Below are positions 42,503 to 52,344 of a DNA stretch of 61,084 nt, in pieces (positions within the stretch are counted from its first letter, which is position 1; every line of letters starts with the position of its first letter). Both the position numbers and the translations under genes were made by a program. This stretch comes from Nitrospira sp. CG24C (lineage in GTDB: Bacteria; Nitrospirota; Nitrospiria; Nitrospirales; Nitrospiraceae), in NCBI GenBank assembly GCA_002869885.2, contig NEWR02000009.1, forward strand, positions 849,171-910,254, given 5' to 3'. The notes under the pieces were generated by a model, which searched no databases, was not told the DNA's origin, and saw only the letters and a list, made by a program, of their open reading frames with translations.

Positions 42503-45247
42503 CTATCGATATGTATTCAGGTACTTGCGCAAGGCGAGGCTGTCTCGTTCCCGAACTGTGACGGCGATCCGTAGCTGTTCAAGATATTGTTCGAGCGTTT
42601 TCCCGCCGAGGTCGATCTTGCGTGTTGTGAAAAAATCACGCACATCTCGTTCGAGTTCAGGTGTGGCGAGGCTGCCGATCCCGCCGCACATGCGGCGCAT
42701 CCCTTGTTTGGGGAACTGTTGGTCCATTTTCTCCCAGTTCGCTTTCAAGAACCCCCAGGCCAATTCTCTGCCATAGACACTACCCAGAATGGAACTGACG
42801 AGAAACGGCGCGTCTTGCGTACGGATTTCTCCACTGATAGTGCGGGCGAGTGTGCGTTCGAGCAAAGCCTTTGGTTGAAACGATGCGAGCGAAAAGAGAT
42901 AGCGCCGTTCTTCTTGCGGTGTGTCGGCGGTGCGGAACCGTTCGTCAAACTCTTCGTACCTGGCTGTGTCGCCCGTATGAGCGAGGATCGCAACCAGCGA
43001 GGGCACGACATTGGGGTCAACCGCTGTCGCGTCGCTGCGATAAGCCCGGTAGAGCTCAGCCGCTTGCTGCTGAATGGCCGGATCATTGCCGAGTTTACCC
43101 TGTGCGCCAATCAGTTCACCCCGCAGCTGTTTCGTCAGCTCGCTCTCGCCGCTTCGAGGCGCCCAACCCAAGTCTGAAACGGCCGGACCGATCCGGCCTC
43201 GCACGAACGCTTCAAGCGCCGACCGATCCTCTGCTGTGATGATCCGATTCAGGAATGAGAAGGAGTCGAGCAGCACAGCCCAGACGTTCTTGTCCCGCTC
43301 TGTCGTAAAGCGGGCTGTCAGGTCGAGATAGTCCGTGAGGGGCATGTGTCCTGCGATGGTGGTGGCCCAGGCATCGTTGATGAGGTTGAATCGCTCGGTG
43401 ACAGCAAGTCGATTGAGGCCACGGTTCAAGAGCCGATCGAGCAGGTCCGGCGCATAGCGCACCCGATAGAAACCGTGGCTTTCCTCGTTAATCAGTACTG
43501 ACTCCCAATCGTGAGGGAGCGGGACTGTCATGTTCTTCTCTGTCAGCAACATGCGCGAGGTGTCGGTCTTGCCTCCGACGGTCACTCGCATCTGGAGCGG
43601 GATCTGCCATGTAGCTGGTGAGGGGTGAGGAGTGAGGGGTGAGGGGTTGGGAAGATACGTGAAGCGTTGCTGAGACAGGACGAGCCGGCCCGACTGATCA
43701 ATCTCAGCCGTAATGAGGGGATAGCCTGGTTGGAAGATCCAGCCGTCCATGAGTTGCGGAACCGGCTGTTTGGAGATTTTCCCCAGCGAATCCCAGAGAT
43801 CCTTCGTGTCTGCATTTCCGTACGCATGCTTGTGCAAGTAATCGCGGACGCCGTCGCGGAAAATCGTCGGCCCAATGTGCTGCTCTAACATCCGGAGCAC
43901 CGACGCGCCTTTTTCATACGTCAGCACGTCGAACATCGCCTCCGCATCCTTGGGAGCTTGCACCGGATATTCGATCGGTCTGGTGCTGTGCAGCCCGTCC
44001 ACAGCAAAGGCTGCGGCACGCGAGACCCCGAAACTGTCCCATCGTTTCCATTCCGGCTTCCAGGCATCGACTGCCAGCATCTCCATGAAGGTGGCGAAGG
44101 CTTCATTCAGCCAAAGTCCGTTCCACCAGGACATGGTCACTAAATCGCCGAACCACATGTGCGCATTTTCATGCGCAACCACATCGGCTACGCGCTCCAG
44201 TTCGCCGTGTGTGGCGCTCTTCCGATCGACCAGCAAGGCCGTTTCGCGATAGGTGATGGCGCCCAGGTTTTCCATGGCCCCTGAGGCAAAATCAGGAATG
44301 GCGAGCAGGTCCAGCTTGTCACCGGGGTAGGGAATCCCATAGTAGCTCTCAAAAAATGAGAGTGACGCTGCCGCAATGTCCTGGCCGAACTTGGTCAGAT
44401 GTTTCTTCCCAGGGACAGCCCACAGGCGAAGCGGGGCCTGGCCGATCATCACCGGTTCGGTCGGCTCGATCCGGCCGACGATAAAAGCAACCAGGTAGGT
44501 GGACATCTTCATCGTATCGGCGAAACGGACGACCTTCTTCCCCCCTGCAAGCGTTTCGGAGGCGATCATGCTGTTAGAGACTGCGGTGACAGCCGGATCG
44601 ATGACCAGTGTCGTGGCAAAGACGGCTTTGAAGTCCGGTTCGTCCCAGCAGGGGAAAGCCCGGCGGGCATCGGTGGCTTCGAACTGTGTCGCGGCCATGT
44701 TGTGAGTCGCGCCATGTTCGTCTTTATAGGTACTGCGATAGAACCCGCGGAGCTTGTCGTTGAGCGTCCCACGAAAAGTCATCGTCAGCTTCCAAGCGCC
44801 TGGCGAGAGAGACTTGGCGAATGTGAGATGGCAGCGTTCGAGCGCGTTATCCAACGTAATCGTAGCCTGTCTCGTCGAGCCTGAATCTCCCTCGATCTGC
44901 GCCGAGGTAATGTCGAGTTCAATGGCGTTGAAGACGATGTCAGAGGTCGCCTGATGGACCGTGAGGGTAATGGTTGCCTGCCCGGCAAAGCTTGAGGTAG
45001 GCAGGTCCGGCTCCAATCGCAGTTCATAGCGAGTCGGGACCACATGTCTTGGAAGCCGGTATGGATCGACGGTGCCTGAAGAAAAGGCTTGGTTCATGTT
45101 CTTACCTTTCGGTCGTTTGGCAGATGCATGCACGAAAGAACTGTTGAGGCACGGGCTGAGGAACGCTGTCAGTGGAATGACAAGAAGGAATCGGGCATGC
45201 GTGAAAAGAGCCTGCAGAGCCTGTCGCCTGCTGATCCGCTTAGTCAT
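42503..45247 (-). CDS. M1-family zinc aminopeptidase
   Basis: 914 residues. Exopeptidase site GAMENLG at 323-329 and zinc site HENAH (359-363) with E382 in NEAFATF. HENAH in place of HELAH is a change at non-ligand positions and should stay active. The N-terminus has RISRRQALQAL before a hydrophobic run, so export (perhaps Tat) is likely; M51 could give a cytosolic form. The C-terminal ERAP-like helical domain is complete. It overlaps rpiA by 4 bases, thus the last gene of the sugar operon. Confidence 0.92.
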   Translation of the reverse strand: MTKRISRRQALQALFTHARFLLVIPLTAFLSPCLNSSFVHASAKRPKGKNMNQAFSSGTVDPYRLPRHVVPTRYELRLEPDLPTSSFAGQATITLTVHQATSDIVFNAIELDITSAQIEGDSGSTRQATITLDNALERCHLTFAKSLSPGAWKLTMTFRGTLNDKLRGFYRSTYKDEHGATHNMAATQFEATDARRAFPCWDEPDFKAVFATTLVIDPAVTAVSNSMIASETLAGGKKVVRFADTMKMSTYLVAFIVGRIEPTEPVMIGQAPLRLWAVPGKKHLTKFGQDIAAASLSFFESYYGIPYPGDKLDLLAIPDFASGAMENLGAITYRETALLVDRKSATHGELERVADVVAHENAHMWFGDLVTMSWWNGLWLNEAFATFMEMLAVDAWKPEWKRWDSFGVSRAAAFAVDGLHSTRPIEYPVQAPKDAEAMFDVLTYEKGASVLRMLEQHIGPTIFRDGVRDYLHKHAYGNADTKDLWDSLGKISKQPVPQLMDGWIFQPGYPLITAEIDQSGRLVLSQQRFTYLPNPSPLTPHPSPATWQIPLQMRVTVGGKTDTSRMLLTEKNMTVPLPHDWESVLINEESHGFYRVRYAPDLLDRLLNRGLNRLAVTERFNLINDAWATTIAGHMPLTDYLDLTARFTTERDKNVWAVLLDSFSFLNRIITAEDRSALEAFVRGRIGPAVSDLGWAPRSGESELTKQLRGELIGAQGKLGNDPAIQQQAAELYRAYRSDATAVDPNVVPSLVAILAHTGDTARYEEFDERFRTADTPQEERRYLFSLASFQPKALLERTLARTISGEIRTQDAPFLVSSILGSVYGRELAWGFLKANWEKMDQQFPKQGMRRMCGGIGSLATPELERDVRDFFTTRKIDLGGKTLEQYLEQLRIAVTVRERDSLALRKYLNTYR

Positions 45248-45945
45248 GTCCTCGTCGCTGGGTACGACTCGACCCCGTTGGCTGTGCCCACGATGAGCAG
45301 GTCTGTTCGTCCGACAAAAAGGCCGGTCTCGACCACTCCGGGAATTTGGTTCAAGGCGATCTCGAGTTCTCGCGGGTTGTCGATCCGTGGCAGATGGACA
45401 TCCAGAATCACATGGCCTGCTTCTGTCTTGAAGGGCAACCCATCCCGCTCTCTCAGCACCACAGAACTCTTCGTGAGGGCCTTTATTTCTCTGGCCGTAC
45501 TTCCCCAGCCGAAGGGGATGACCTCGATGGGGAGAGGGAACGATCCCCCCAGCACGGGGACTCGCTTGGTCTGGTCGACCAACACGATGAACTGCTTGGC
45601 CGAAGCCGCGACAATCTTTTCCTTCAGGAGCGCGCCGCCTCCGCCCTTGATGAGGTTGAAGCCCGGATCGACCTGATCTGCCCCGTCGATTGCGACATCG
45701 ATCACCCAGGCATTGTCGGCATCGATGAGGGTAATTCCTTGTTGCGTTGCAAGCGCAGCCGTTTCCTTCGACGTGGGCACTCCACGAAGCCTCATGCCTG
45801 AACGAACCTTTTCCCCCAATGCCATGACCATGTGTTTGGCCGTCGAGCCGGTCCCAAGGCCGACGATCATTCCATCGCGAACAAATTCGATGGCTGCTAA
45901 CGCCGCGGCTTTCTTCAGGCTATCGAGATCCTGGTTGCTCATCAT
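45244..45945 (-). CDS. rpiA: ribose-5-phosphate isomerase A
   Basis: 233 residues. RpiA interconverts ribose-5-phosphate and ribulose-5-phosphate in the pentose phosphate pathway. Visible GLGTGSTAKHM, the pocket DGADQVDP and KGGGGALLKEK (catalytic D and K). It overlaps the next gene by ATGA at 45244-45247 and glk by ATGA at 45942-45945, so the operon is tightly co-translated. Confidence 0.96.
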   Translation of the reverse strand: MMSNQDLDSLKKAAALAAIEFVRDGMIVGLGTGSTAKHMVMALGEKVRSGMRLRGVPTSKETAALATQQGITLIDADNAWVIDVAIDGADQVDPGFNLIKGGGGALLKEKIVAASAKQFIVLVDQTKRVPVLGGSFPLPIEVIPFGWGSTAREIKALTKSSVVLRERDGLPFKTEAGHVILDVHLPRIDNPRELEIALNQIPGVVETGLFVGRTDLLIVGTANGVESYPATRT

Positions 45946-47015
45946 GATGCAGGGGTATGGGAGAGAGCTGCGGCAACGGATGCGGCGCCAAGTAAGGGGG
46001 TCTTCTGATTCATGACCACTTTGACCGGAATCGAACTCATCAGGCGCGCATAGCGGCCTTTGTTGGTGAAGGCCTTCATGAATGTTCCGTCTTTCAGTTT
46101 GGCCAGCAACTTCGGTGCGATGCCGCCTCCCAGATACACGCCGTTCAATGTCATCGCCTTCAAGGCCAAATTGCCGGCTTCAGCTCCGTAGATGGAGGCG
46201 AACAGATCGAGCGCCTGCTTGGCGATCTCTGCCTGTCCTTTGAGCCCCGCTTCGGCAATCACCGCCGCCGGATCGCCGGCTTTGATTTGTTCTGAGAGCC
46301 ACGTCGGCTCATTTTTCTTGCTGTCGCGGACATAGTCATAGATGGCGTGCAGGCCGGGACCGGACAGCACCCGTTCATAACTCACATGCAGATAGTGACC
46401 GCGCAGATGGCGCAGCAGTTCAATTTCGTTGTCATTATTCGGTGCGAAATCCGCATGCCCCCCTTCGGATGGCATCGGCTGATAACGCGAACCGTTCCAG
46501 AAGAGGATGGATTCGCCCAGTCCGGTCCCTGCTGCGATCAGGGCGAGCGCTTGCTTGTGGGGCGGTGGGTTTCCGGCGTTGAGCGTTTCGACTTCGTCCG
46601 GCCTGAGCAAAAGGATTCCATGCGCCATCGCTTCGAGATCGTTGAGCAGCTTCACTCTCGGTATGTCGAACTGTTTCGCCAGGATTGCGCCATCGACCAC
46701 CCACGGGAGGTTGGTCGTCTGGCAGCGGTTCTGAATGACGGGGCCGGCGATGCCGAAACAGGCTGCATCGATTTTCGGCGGTGTTTCCGCCTGGCGCTCC
46801 GGTTCCGGCCCAGTATTGTCCCTCTTCTCGGTGGCTGATTCGTCGATGGACGTTGGAGGCTTCGGTGGGACGAGAAATTCCGTAAGCATGTCCTCGAGCG
46901 AGGTATAATCGGCGCTATGGAATGACTCCAGCCGCACGGGATCGACGCGGTCTGTCTTCCAGTCGAACAGGGCTAAGTGGGTTTTCGTGCCCCCGATATC
47001 TCCGGCGACGATCAT
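45942..47015 (-). CDS. glk: glucokinase (Glk type)
   Basis: 357 residues. It phosphorylates glucose with ATP: GDIGGTKTHLALFD at the start, GIAGPV, LNDLEAMAHG, GTGLGESI. A 30-residue Pro/Glu insert (about 45-78, PPKPPTSIDESATEK) after the first lobe is not usual. ATG at 47013-47015 is chosen as the normal start; a TTG upstream lies in the pgl end. In an operon with pgi, pgl and rpiA. Confidence 0.92.
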   Translation of the reverse strand: MIVAGDIGGTKTHLALFDWKTDRVDPVRLESFHSADYTSLEDMLTEFLVPPKPPTSIDESATEKRDNTGPEPERQAETPPKIDAACFGIAGPVIQNRCQTTNLPWVVDGAILAKQFDIPRVKLLNDLEAMAHGILLLRPDEVETLNAGNPPPHKQALALIAAGTGLGESILFWNGSRYQPMPSEGGHADFAPNNDNEIELLRHLRGHYLHVSYERVLSGPGLHAIYDYVRDSKKNEPTWLSEQIKAGDPAAVIAEAGLKGQAEIAKQALDLFASIYGAEAGNLALKAMTLNGVYLGGGIAPKLLAKLKDGTFMKAFTNKGRYARLMSSIPVKVVMNQKTPLLGAASVAAALSHTPAS

Positions 47016-47040
47016 GGCTCTCTCATGTGCTTGCCCACTG

Positions 47041-47796
47041 TTACTCAATCGGAAGCTCGGCTGCTGCAGCCCGATCGAGGAACCAGACGATGCGGCCTTC
47101 CTCCGGCTCGACCAACGATGCCGGAAGCTGTCGTTCTACCTCGGTCTTCGGGTCGAGGATAGCCCTCACGACTCCTGTCTTGCCGGCTCCCGCGACGAGA
47201 AACAGTATCACACTCGCCCTGTTGATCGCAGCAAGAGTCATGGTCAATCGGTTTGGCGGATCTTTCGGAGATTGGGTTGCCGCAATCAAGTGTTGGCGGT
47301 CTCTCAGGACCGGCGCCCCAGGAAACAGAGAGGCCGTATGCCCATCTTCGCCCAGCCCTAAGAGGATGAGGTCAAGGGAAGGCTGGATCGATCGTGGGGT
47401 CTTCGTCGCAAGATATAACTTTTGTTCATACTCATGAGCCGCCGCCTGCGGGTCATGGGATTCCCCTGCCATACGACAGACCTGCGAAGGCGTAATTTTC
47501 AGAGGGGTGAACAGAGTCTTGTTGGCCAAGGCATAGTTACTTCGAGGGTCATTCGGAGGAACGCAACGTTCATCGCTGAAAAAAAATGTGGTTCGAGACC
47601 AATCGAAGCGATCGGCGAAAGCAGGAGAGGTTAGGGCTCGGTAGAGCGTTTCCGGCGTCGTGCCGCCGGAGAGCGCGATGAAGAATCGGCCTTTCGTACG
47701 AATGGCCTCTTGGCCCACTTCCAATACGAATGCAGCTACTGCTTCAGCCACGGCTTGACTGTCGCTGTGGATGCGGATGTCGGGGACGGAAGACAT
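47041..47796 (-). CDS. pgl: 6-phosphogluconolactonase (DevB type)
   Basis: 251 residues. It hydrolyses 6-phosphogluconolactone in the oxidative pentose phosphate path. Blocks: IALSGGTTPETLYRAL, FFFSDERCVPPNDPRSN, LGLGEDGHTASLFPG. One base separates it from pgi. Glucose-6-phosphate dehydrogenase is not in this window, which leaves the preceding step elsewhere in the genome. Confidence 0.94.
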   Translation of the reverse strand: MSSVPDIRIHSDSQAVAEAVAAFVLEVGQEAIRTKGRFFIALSGGTTPETLYRALTSPAFADRFDWSRTTFFFSDERCVPPNDPRSNYALANKTLFTPLKITPSQVCRMAGESHDPQAAAHEYEQKLYLATKTPRSIQPSLDLILLGLGEDGHTASLFPGAPVLRDRQHLIAATQSPKDPPNRLTMTLAAINRASVILFLVAGAGKTGVVRAILDPKTEVERQLPASLVEPEEGRIVWFLDRAAAAELPIE

Positions 47797-47797
47797 C

Positions 47798-49498
47798 CTA
47801 CTTCTTGCGGGCGCGCCCGCTCTTCGTGCGCCGCATCGTGGGGCGCCGAACTGCGGTGCGAGGTGCGAGGAACTTTGTCAACGTCTGAATCGTCGCGATC
47901 GGATTCTTACCCAAGGGTAAGACGATCCCTTGTTGATCGTGAGCTTTGAGCGCCTGTATATCGCCGGCTGCTTGGGCCTGCGCGAGCGTGCGAAAGCTAA
48001 ATGGTTTTCCCGGAATGCCGAGATCGGGAATCATCCGATCGACGAGCTGTAAGAACACCCCGCTCTTCGGACCCCCTTTATGGAGTTGGCCGGTTGAATG
48101 GAGATAGCGCGGACCATAGCCGGCTGTCGTCGTCACATGGTGATGGGAGACGAGCGCTCTTCGCAGAGAGCGGATGGCCTGCTCCATCCTGAAGGAGGGT
48201 GTCGTATAGGCCAAGATGGCGACGTAGGCGCCGGGCCGACATTGTCGCTTGAGTTGCGCCGCGGCTTGTGCCGCTGTCGCGGTCGTTTGTTTCGGCAACC
48301 GGCCGGTGGCCTGGATGGTGTCCAGCACGCGGGCAGTGTTGTCTTTACTTTCTTGAACGTTCGGTTGATCGAAGGGGTGAATCCCCAGGAGATGGCCCGC
48401 CACGGCCGTGGCGATTTCCCACCTGAAAAATTCCCCTGCGAGATCGTAACGGTCTTGGAGCGCGAGAGTCAGGACCGGGTGTCCATGCCGCGCGAGCCCC
48501 GCAATCTGCCGGTCAAGCTGTCTATTCTGATCTCCCTTTAACCGCAGATAGACAAAGAGCCGGTCCGTGCCATAGGCGGTCGGAGAGACAATCGGTTCGT
48601 TTGCTACAGGGATGAGGCCGGTTCCTTCCTTCCCTGTGCTTTCCGCGAGGAGCTGTTCCGCCCACAGACCAAATGCGGCGATCTGCGGTGATGAGATCAG
48701 GGTGATTTTGTTGCGCCCTGCCTGCGCCAGCGAGGCCATCGTTGCGCCAAGGTCGGCTCCGGGATTCCGTTCAAGAGGGGTCTGGGTGCGGCAGGCCTGG
48801 GCCATGGCTGTGGCACGCGTGATCAATCGTGCAACATCGATTCCCATCAGAGCCGCCGGGACTAGTCCAAAATAGGAAAGGACCGAGTACCGCCCACCGA
48901 TGTCGGGTGGGTTGGTAAAGATTCGCCAGAACCGATGTTCTGCTGCAAGTTTTTCTAACCCGGTGCCGGGATCGGTAATGGCGATAAAATGTTCGCCGCC
49001 TTGGTGGCCCTGAGTCTTATGGACAAGTTCCCAAAAGTGGGCAAAGAGAGACATGACTTCGATGGTTCCGCCGGATTTGCTGGCAAGGATGAATAGGCTT
49101 CGAGCCGGGTCGATCGCCTGTGTGACCTGTTGAATCCAGCCTGGAACGGTAGAGTCGAGAACCCACAAACGCGGGAACTCATTGGATGGTCCAAACGTTG
49201 CGCGAAGGACTTCTGGCCCCAAGCTGCTGCCACCCATCCCGAGCAGGACCACGTCGCGGATGCCGCGCTTTTTGGCCAAAGCGGCGAAGGTCAGCAAATC
49301 CTCGGCCCTATCTTTCATGTACTCAACGATGGTCAACCAGCCGAGGCGGTTGGCGATGTCGGTGGGATCTTGTTTCCAAAGTCGATGGTCGCAGGCCCAC
49401 ATTCGCTCAACCGCACGGGATGCGGTGAGCCGTGCCTGTGCCTCAACGACCAGGGATTGAAGCTCCGGGGAAAATGATCGATCAGTTTCGAGTTTCAT
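47798..49498 (-). CDS. pgi: glucose-6-phosphate isomerase
   Basis: 566 residues. Pgi converts glucose-6-phosphate and fructose-6-phosphate. Blocks: LLGMGGSSLGPEVL, LASKSGGTIEVMSLF (sugar phosphate binding), GGRYSVLSYFGLVPA. The end has an Arg/Lys-rich tail (RRPTMRRTKSGRARKK). Start ATG at 49496-49498 gives MKLETDRSFS. First gene of the sugar operon. Confidence 0.94.
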   Translation of the reverse strand: MKLETDRSFSPELQSLVVEAQARLTASRAVERMWACDHRLWKQDPTDIANRLGWLTIVEYMKDRAEDLLTFAALAKKRGIRDVVLLGMGGSSLGPEVLRATFGPSNEFPRLWVLDSTVPGWIQQVTQAIDPARSLFILASKSGGTIEVMSLFAHFWELVHKTQGHQGGEHFIAITDPGTGLEKLAAEHRFWRIFTNPPDIGGRYSVLSYFGLVPAALMGIDVARLITRATAMAQACRTQTPLERNPGADLGATMASLAQAGRNKITLISSPQIAAFGLWAEQLLAESTGKEGTGLIPVANEPIVSPTAYGTDRLFVYLRLKGDQNRQLDRQIAGLARHGHPVLTLALQDRYDLAGEFFRWEIATAVAGHLLGIHPFDQPNVQESKDNTARVLDTIQATGRLPKQTTATAAQAAAQLKRQCRPGAYVAILAYTTPSFRMEQAIRSLRRALVSHHHVTTTAGYGPRYLHSTGQLHKGGPKSGVFLQLVDRMIPDLGIPGKPFSFRTLAQAQAAGDIQALKAHDQQGIVLPLGKNPIATIQTLTKFLAPRTAVRRPTMRRTKSGRARKK

Positions 49499-49559
49499 GG
49501 CAAGCCGTCCTCCTATTCTAGATATCGGAGGAGAGAAACACAAACATGAGATCTCGCCT

Positions 49560-49675
49560 AGCCTGGTCTGGTTTGGTTTATTTAGTTGATTTGGTTTGTT
49601 TTGTTTATTTGGTTAATTTCGTTCAACCAAATCAACCAGACAAACCAAATCAACCAAATAACGAGCTTCCTATGG
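49560..49675. repeat. composite hairpin element, copy 3
   Basis: GGTTTATTTAGTTGATTTGG words on the left and CCAAATCAACCAGAC words on the right form a long stem with apex GTTAATTTCGTTCAACCA. The right flank AATAACGAGCTTCCTA also follows copy 4. It lies between divergent pgi and rpmH. Confidence 0.7.
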
Positions 49676-49684
49676 GCGCGTAGT

Positions 49685-49714
49685 TTGACAGGGCGCTGGC
49701 CCCATCCCTATAAT
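49685..49714 (+). promoter_or_regulatory. near-consensus sigma70 promoter for rpmH
   Basis: TTGACA at 49685-49690 and TATAAT at 49709-49714 with an 18-base spacer, 43 bases before the rpmH ATG. Confidence 0.75.
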
Positions 49715-49756
49715 GCCCCTTGTCATTTTGAGTCGTCTTAGGTAAGGAGTGATCGT

Positions 49757-49894
49757 ATGTCGTTTACATCTCAGCAGCCATCAAATCTCAAGAAAAAACG
49801 CGAGCATGGATTTCGTAAGCGGATGAGCACGAAGAATGGCCGGAAGGTGTTGGCTCGTCGTCGCGCGAAGGGACGGGCTCGCTTAACCGTATAG
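49757..49894 (+). CDS. rpmH: ribosomal protein bL34
   Basis: 45 residues: [17 protein letters not shown] and [18 protein letters not shown], the basic L34 sequence. L34 is part of the 50S subunit. The ATG has AAGGAG upstream. The gene order rpmH-rnpA-yidC that follows is the usual bacterial one. Confidence 0.97.
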   Translation: MSFTSQQPSNLKKKREHGFRKRMSTKNGRKVLARRRAKGRARLTV

Positions 49895-50053
49895 GTCGAG
49901 CGACGCTGACTAGGGCTGCACGAAGGAATCTTTACCCTCCGTTATGTGCCCCAGATCAAAGTAGCTCCCAACACAGGATGACAGCATGTGACCATGGCCG
50001 AGTCCAGATCGCTGGTCTCGAAGGCGAAGTCCTGTGCAAGCTAGCCATTTTCT

Positions 50054-50428
50054 ATGGTGATGGCGATGTCACATGGTGGGGGCGATAAAGATCTGTTCCT
50101 GAAACGCAGCCGCGACATTGAGTATGCCAAAGAGCACGGAAGCCGTATCTCGACCGCCCTGTTTAATATGATAGTTTGCCGGACTGACGGGATTGGCAGC
50201 CGGGTCGGCATTGTGGTGGGGAAACGGTTCGGTATAGCCGTCAGCCGGAATAGGGTAAAGCGCCTGTTTCGGGAACTGACACGGCAACTGCGTGGTCATT
50301 TGCTCCCTGGACTGGACCTTGTGGTCTTCCCCAAGCGGGATTCGATTGTGCAACCCTTTGCCATCTTGAAAGGGACATGGCTGTCGACGCTTCAGCGCCA
50401 ACGGCTGCTTCGTATCCATGAGGACTAG
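50054..50428 (+). CDS. rnpA: ribonuclease P protein component
   Basis: 124 residues. Signature VGKRFGIAVSRNRVKRLFRE with the RNRxKR motif. It binds RNase P RNA for tRNA 5' maturation. The N-terminus (MVMAMSHGGGDKD) is uncertain; there are three start codons close together and no clear ribosome site. A 159-base gap to rpmH is larger than usual and has no gene that I see. Confidence 0.9.
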   Translation: MVMAMSHGGGDKDLFLKRSRDIEYAKEHGSRISTALFNMIVCRTDGIGSRVGIVVGKRFGIAVSRNRVKRLFRELTRQLRGHLLPGLDLVVFPKRDSIVQPFAILKGTWLSTLQRQRLLRIHED

Positions 50429-50458
50429 CGCAGTGCGTCTCACACTTCTTGACATATC

Positions 50459-50536
50459 CCGTTCGTCTTGAACTTGTCGAAGGGCTCATGGTTCTGATGG
50501 CTTCCGTTCATGCTTCGACAGGCTCAGCACGAACGG
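50459..50536. repeat. TTCGACAGGCTCAG-type inverted repeat
   Basis: CCGTTCGTCTTGAACTTGTC and its partner GACAGGCTCAGCACGAACGG, each followed by GAAG/CTTC, form an inverted repeat of about 26 bases. It matches a word family I know from many bacterial genomes (TTCGACAAGCTCAG). No yidD gene is found in this gap. Confidence 0.7.
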
Positions 50537-50622
50537 TGTGTAAGGCTATTTCTGACGCACTACACTAACGTTCGCCAGACGTACTAGGATCGCAATTAGT
50601 CATATCGGGGTAGCGGTTTATT

Positions 50623-52332
50623 ATGGACAAACGCGTTGTCGTCTTTCTCGTTCTATCGTTAGCGATCATCCTGGGATTCGATCTGTTTATCAGACAGATG
50701 GGATGGGCTCCTGACCAGAATCATCCTCAGCCCCCTACTGAGGATGCCGCTGGCCCTGGCTCCTCCGCGGAACTAGAGCCGGCTCCCGCCCCCGGAATAG
50801 GCAAGGACAGCGGTTCGACCAGTTCGAGCCTGCCATCCAAATCCGGTCAAAAACCTGGCGCTCCCTCGTCGGATATTGCACCGACAATATTGGAACAGAC
50901 GGTGACGATTGAAACCGACCTGGTTCGGGTCGGACTGTCGAATCGTGGTGGGGTGATTCGAACGTGGGAGCTGAAGCGGTACCACACGTCGCCTCCTGAA
51001 AAAAAGCCGGTGCAGCTCGTGTATCACGGGGGGAAATTCAAGGGCCCTCTCTCGATTACAGTCACGAATGCCGACATCGACAAGACGATTCGCGAAGGCC
51101 TCTATAATATTGAGAAGGATTTCACCACACTCGATGCCGCGCATCCTGTCGGGCATGTCACGATGCAGTTTCACGATCCGATCAGCCATATCGGCGTGGA
51201 GAAAAAGCTGACCTTTCATCACGATAGTTATGTCGTAGATGTCGCGGTTGCCCTGGAGGGAATCACCGATCCCTACGACGTCGTACTGGGAACTAACTTC
51301 GGAATCGTGGAATGGGGCAGCGGGTTTATCGGCGTGATCGGCTCCGCTTCGCAGGTTGACGACAAGGTAGACAATGAAACACCGGAAAAAGAGCTTGAGC
51401 GGAAGGGGGCGGTCAAGTGGGTCGCCTTGCACGATAAGTACTTCGTATCGGTGTTAATCCCGAAACAGGGCGCATCTTCTCTGGCCAAAACTGAAGGCGA
51501 GCAGATTGTAACGACCATGGTGCGGATGGCCGCATCAGCAGGCACATCCTCTGCTGCGCTTCAGCTCTATGCCGGCCCAAAGGAATACGACACGCTCAAA
51601 GCCCTGGACATGGGCCTGGAAGATCTGATCGATTTCGGATTCTTCATCTTCGGCAGTTGGTCGGTTGTAAAGTCGGTCGCGAAGCCGATCTTTTATGTGC
51701 TGCGGTTCATTCATGACTATGTCCCCAACTATGGGCTCACCATCATCCTGCTGACGATGGCGATCAAGATCTTATTTGTGCCGCTGCAATACAAGAGCTA
51801 TAAGTCGATGAGAATGATGCGGGTCATTCAACCGAAGATCAAAGAAGTCCAGGAGAAATACAAGGGTGACCGCGACCGTTTGAACAAGGAATTAATGAAA
51901 CTCTATCGGGAGCAGAAAGTGAACCCGTTGGGTGGGTTTCTCCCGATGTTCTTGCAGATGCCGGTCTTCGTGGCCCTGTTCAATGTCCTCTACACGACGA
52001 TCGATTTGCGCCAAGCCCCTTTCATGCTCTGGGTGACAGATTTGTCGCTGCAGGATCCCTTTTATGTGTTGCCGATCCTTATGGGGGCGACGATGTTTAT
52101 CCAACAGAAAATCACGCCCACCACGATGGATCCGACACAGGCGAAGATCATGTTGGTGCTCCCGATTGGTCTGACATTTCTGTTCGTGAATTTCCCTGCA
52201 GGCCTTGTGTTGTATTGGGTGACGAACAATGTCCTAACCATCTCTCAACAATTGATCACGGATCGTTTTCTGTTGAACGACAAGGCGCTGGCCTCAGCAG
52301 GGGCTGAGCAGAGCAGCAGCCCGAACGCATAG
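50623..52332 (+). CDS. yidC: membrane protein insertase YidC
   Basis: 569 residues. N-terminal helix (VVVFLVLSLAIILGFDLFI), a long periplasmic P1 domain, and a C-terminal five-helix core (YGLTIILLTMAIKILFVPLQ, GGFLPMFLQMPVFVALFNVL, LPIGLTFLFVNFPAGLVLYW). It inserts membrane proteins with or without Sec. The linker after helix 1 is Pro/Ser-rich. Follows rnpA, precedes mnmE. Confidence 0.96.
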   Translation: MDKRVVVFLVLSLAIILGFDLFIRQMGWAPDQNHPQPPTEDAAGPGSSAELEPAPAPGIGKDSGSTSSSLPSKSGQKPGAPSSDIAPTILEQTVTIETDLVRVGLSNRGGVIRTWELKRYHTSPPEKKPVQLVYHGGKFKGPLSITVTNADIDKTIREGLYNIEKDFTTLDAAHPVGHVTMQFHDPISHIGVEKKLTFHHDSYVVDVAVALEGITDPYDVVLGTNFGIVEWGSGFIGVIGSASQVDDKVDNETPEKELERKGAVKWVALHDKYFVSVLIPKQGASSLAKTEGEQIVTTMVRMAASAGTSSAALQLYAGPKEYDTLKALDMGLEDLIDFGFFIFGSWSVVKSVAKPIFYVLRFIHDYVPNYGLTIILLTMAIKILFVPLQYKSYKSMRMMRVIQPKIKEVQEKYKGDRDRLNKELMKLYREQKVNPLGGFLPMFLQMPVFVALFNVLYTTIDLRQAPFMLWVTDLSLQDPFYVLPILMGATMFIQQKITPTTMDPTQAKIMLVLPIGLTFLFVNFPAGLVLYWVTNNVLTISQQLITDRFLLNDKALASAGAEQSSSPNA

Positions 52333-52344
52333 GCGTCTCCCGGC

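Noticed and set aside
49544..50053. Replication origin (DnaA boxes) near rpmH or parAB
   Set aside because: The gene order is origin-like, but no cluster of TTATCCACA-type boxes and no dnaA are present.
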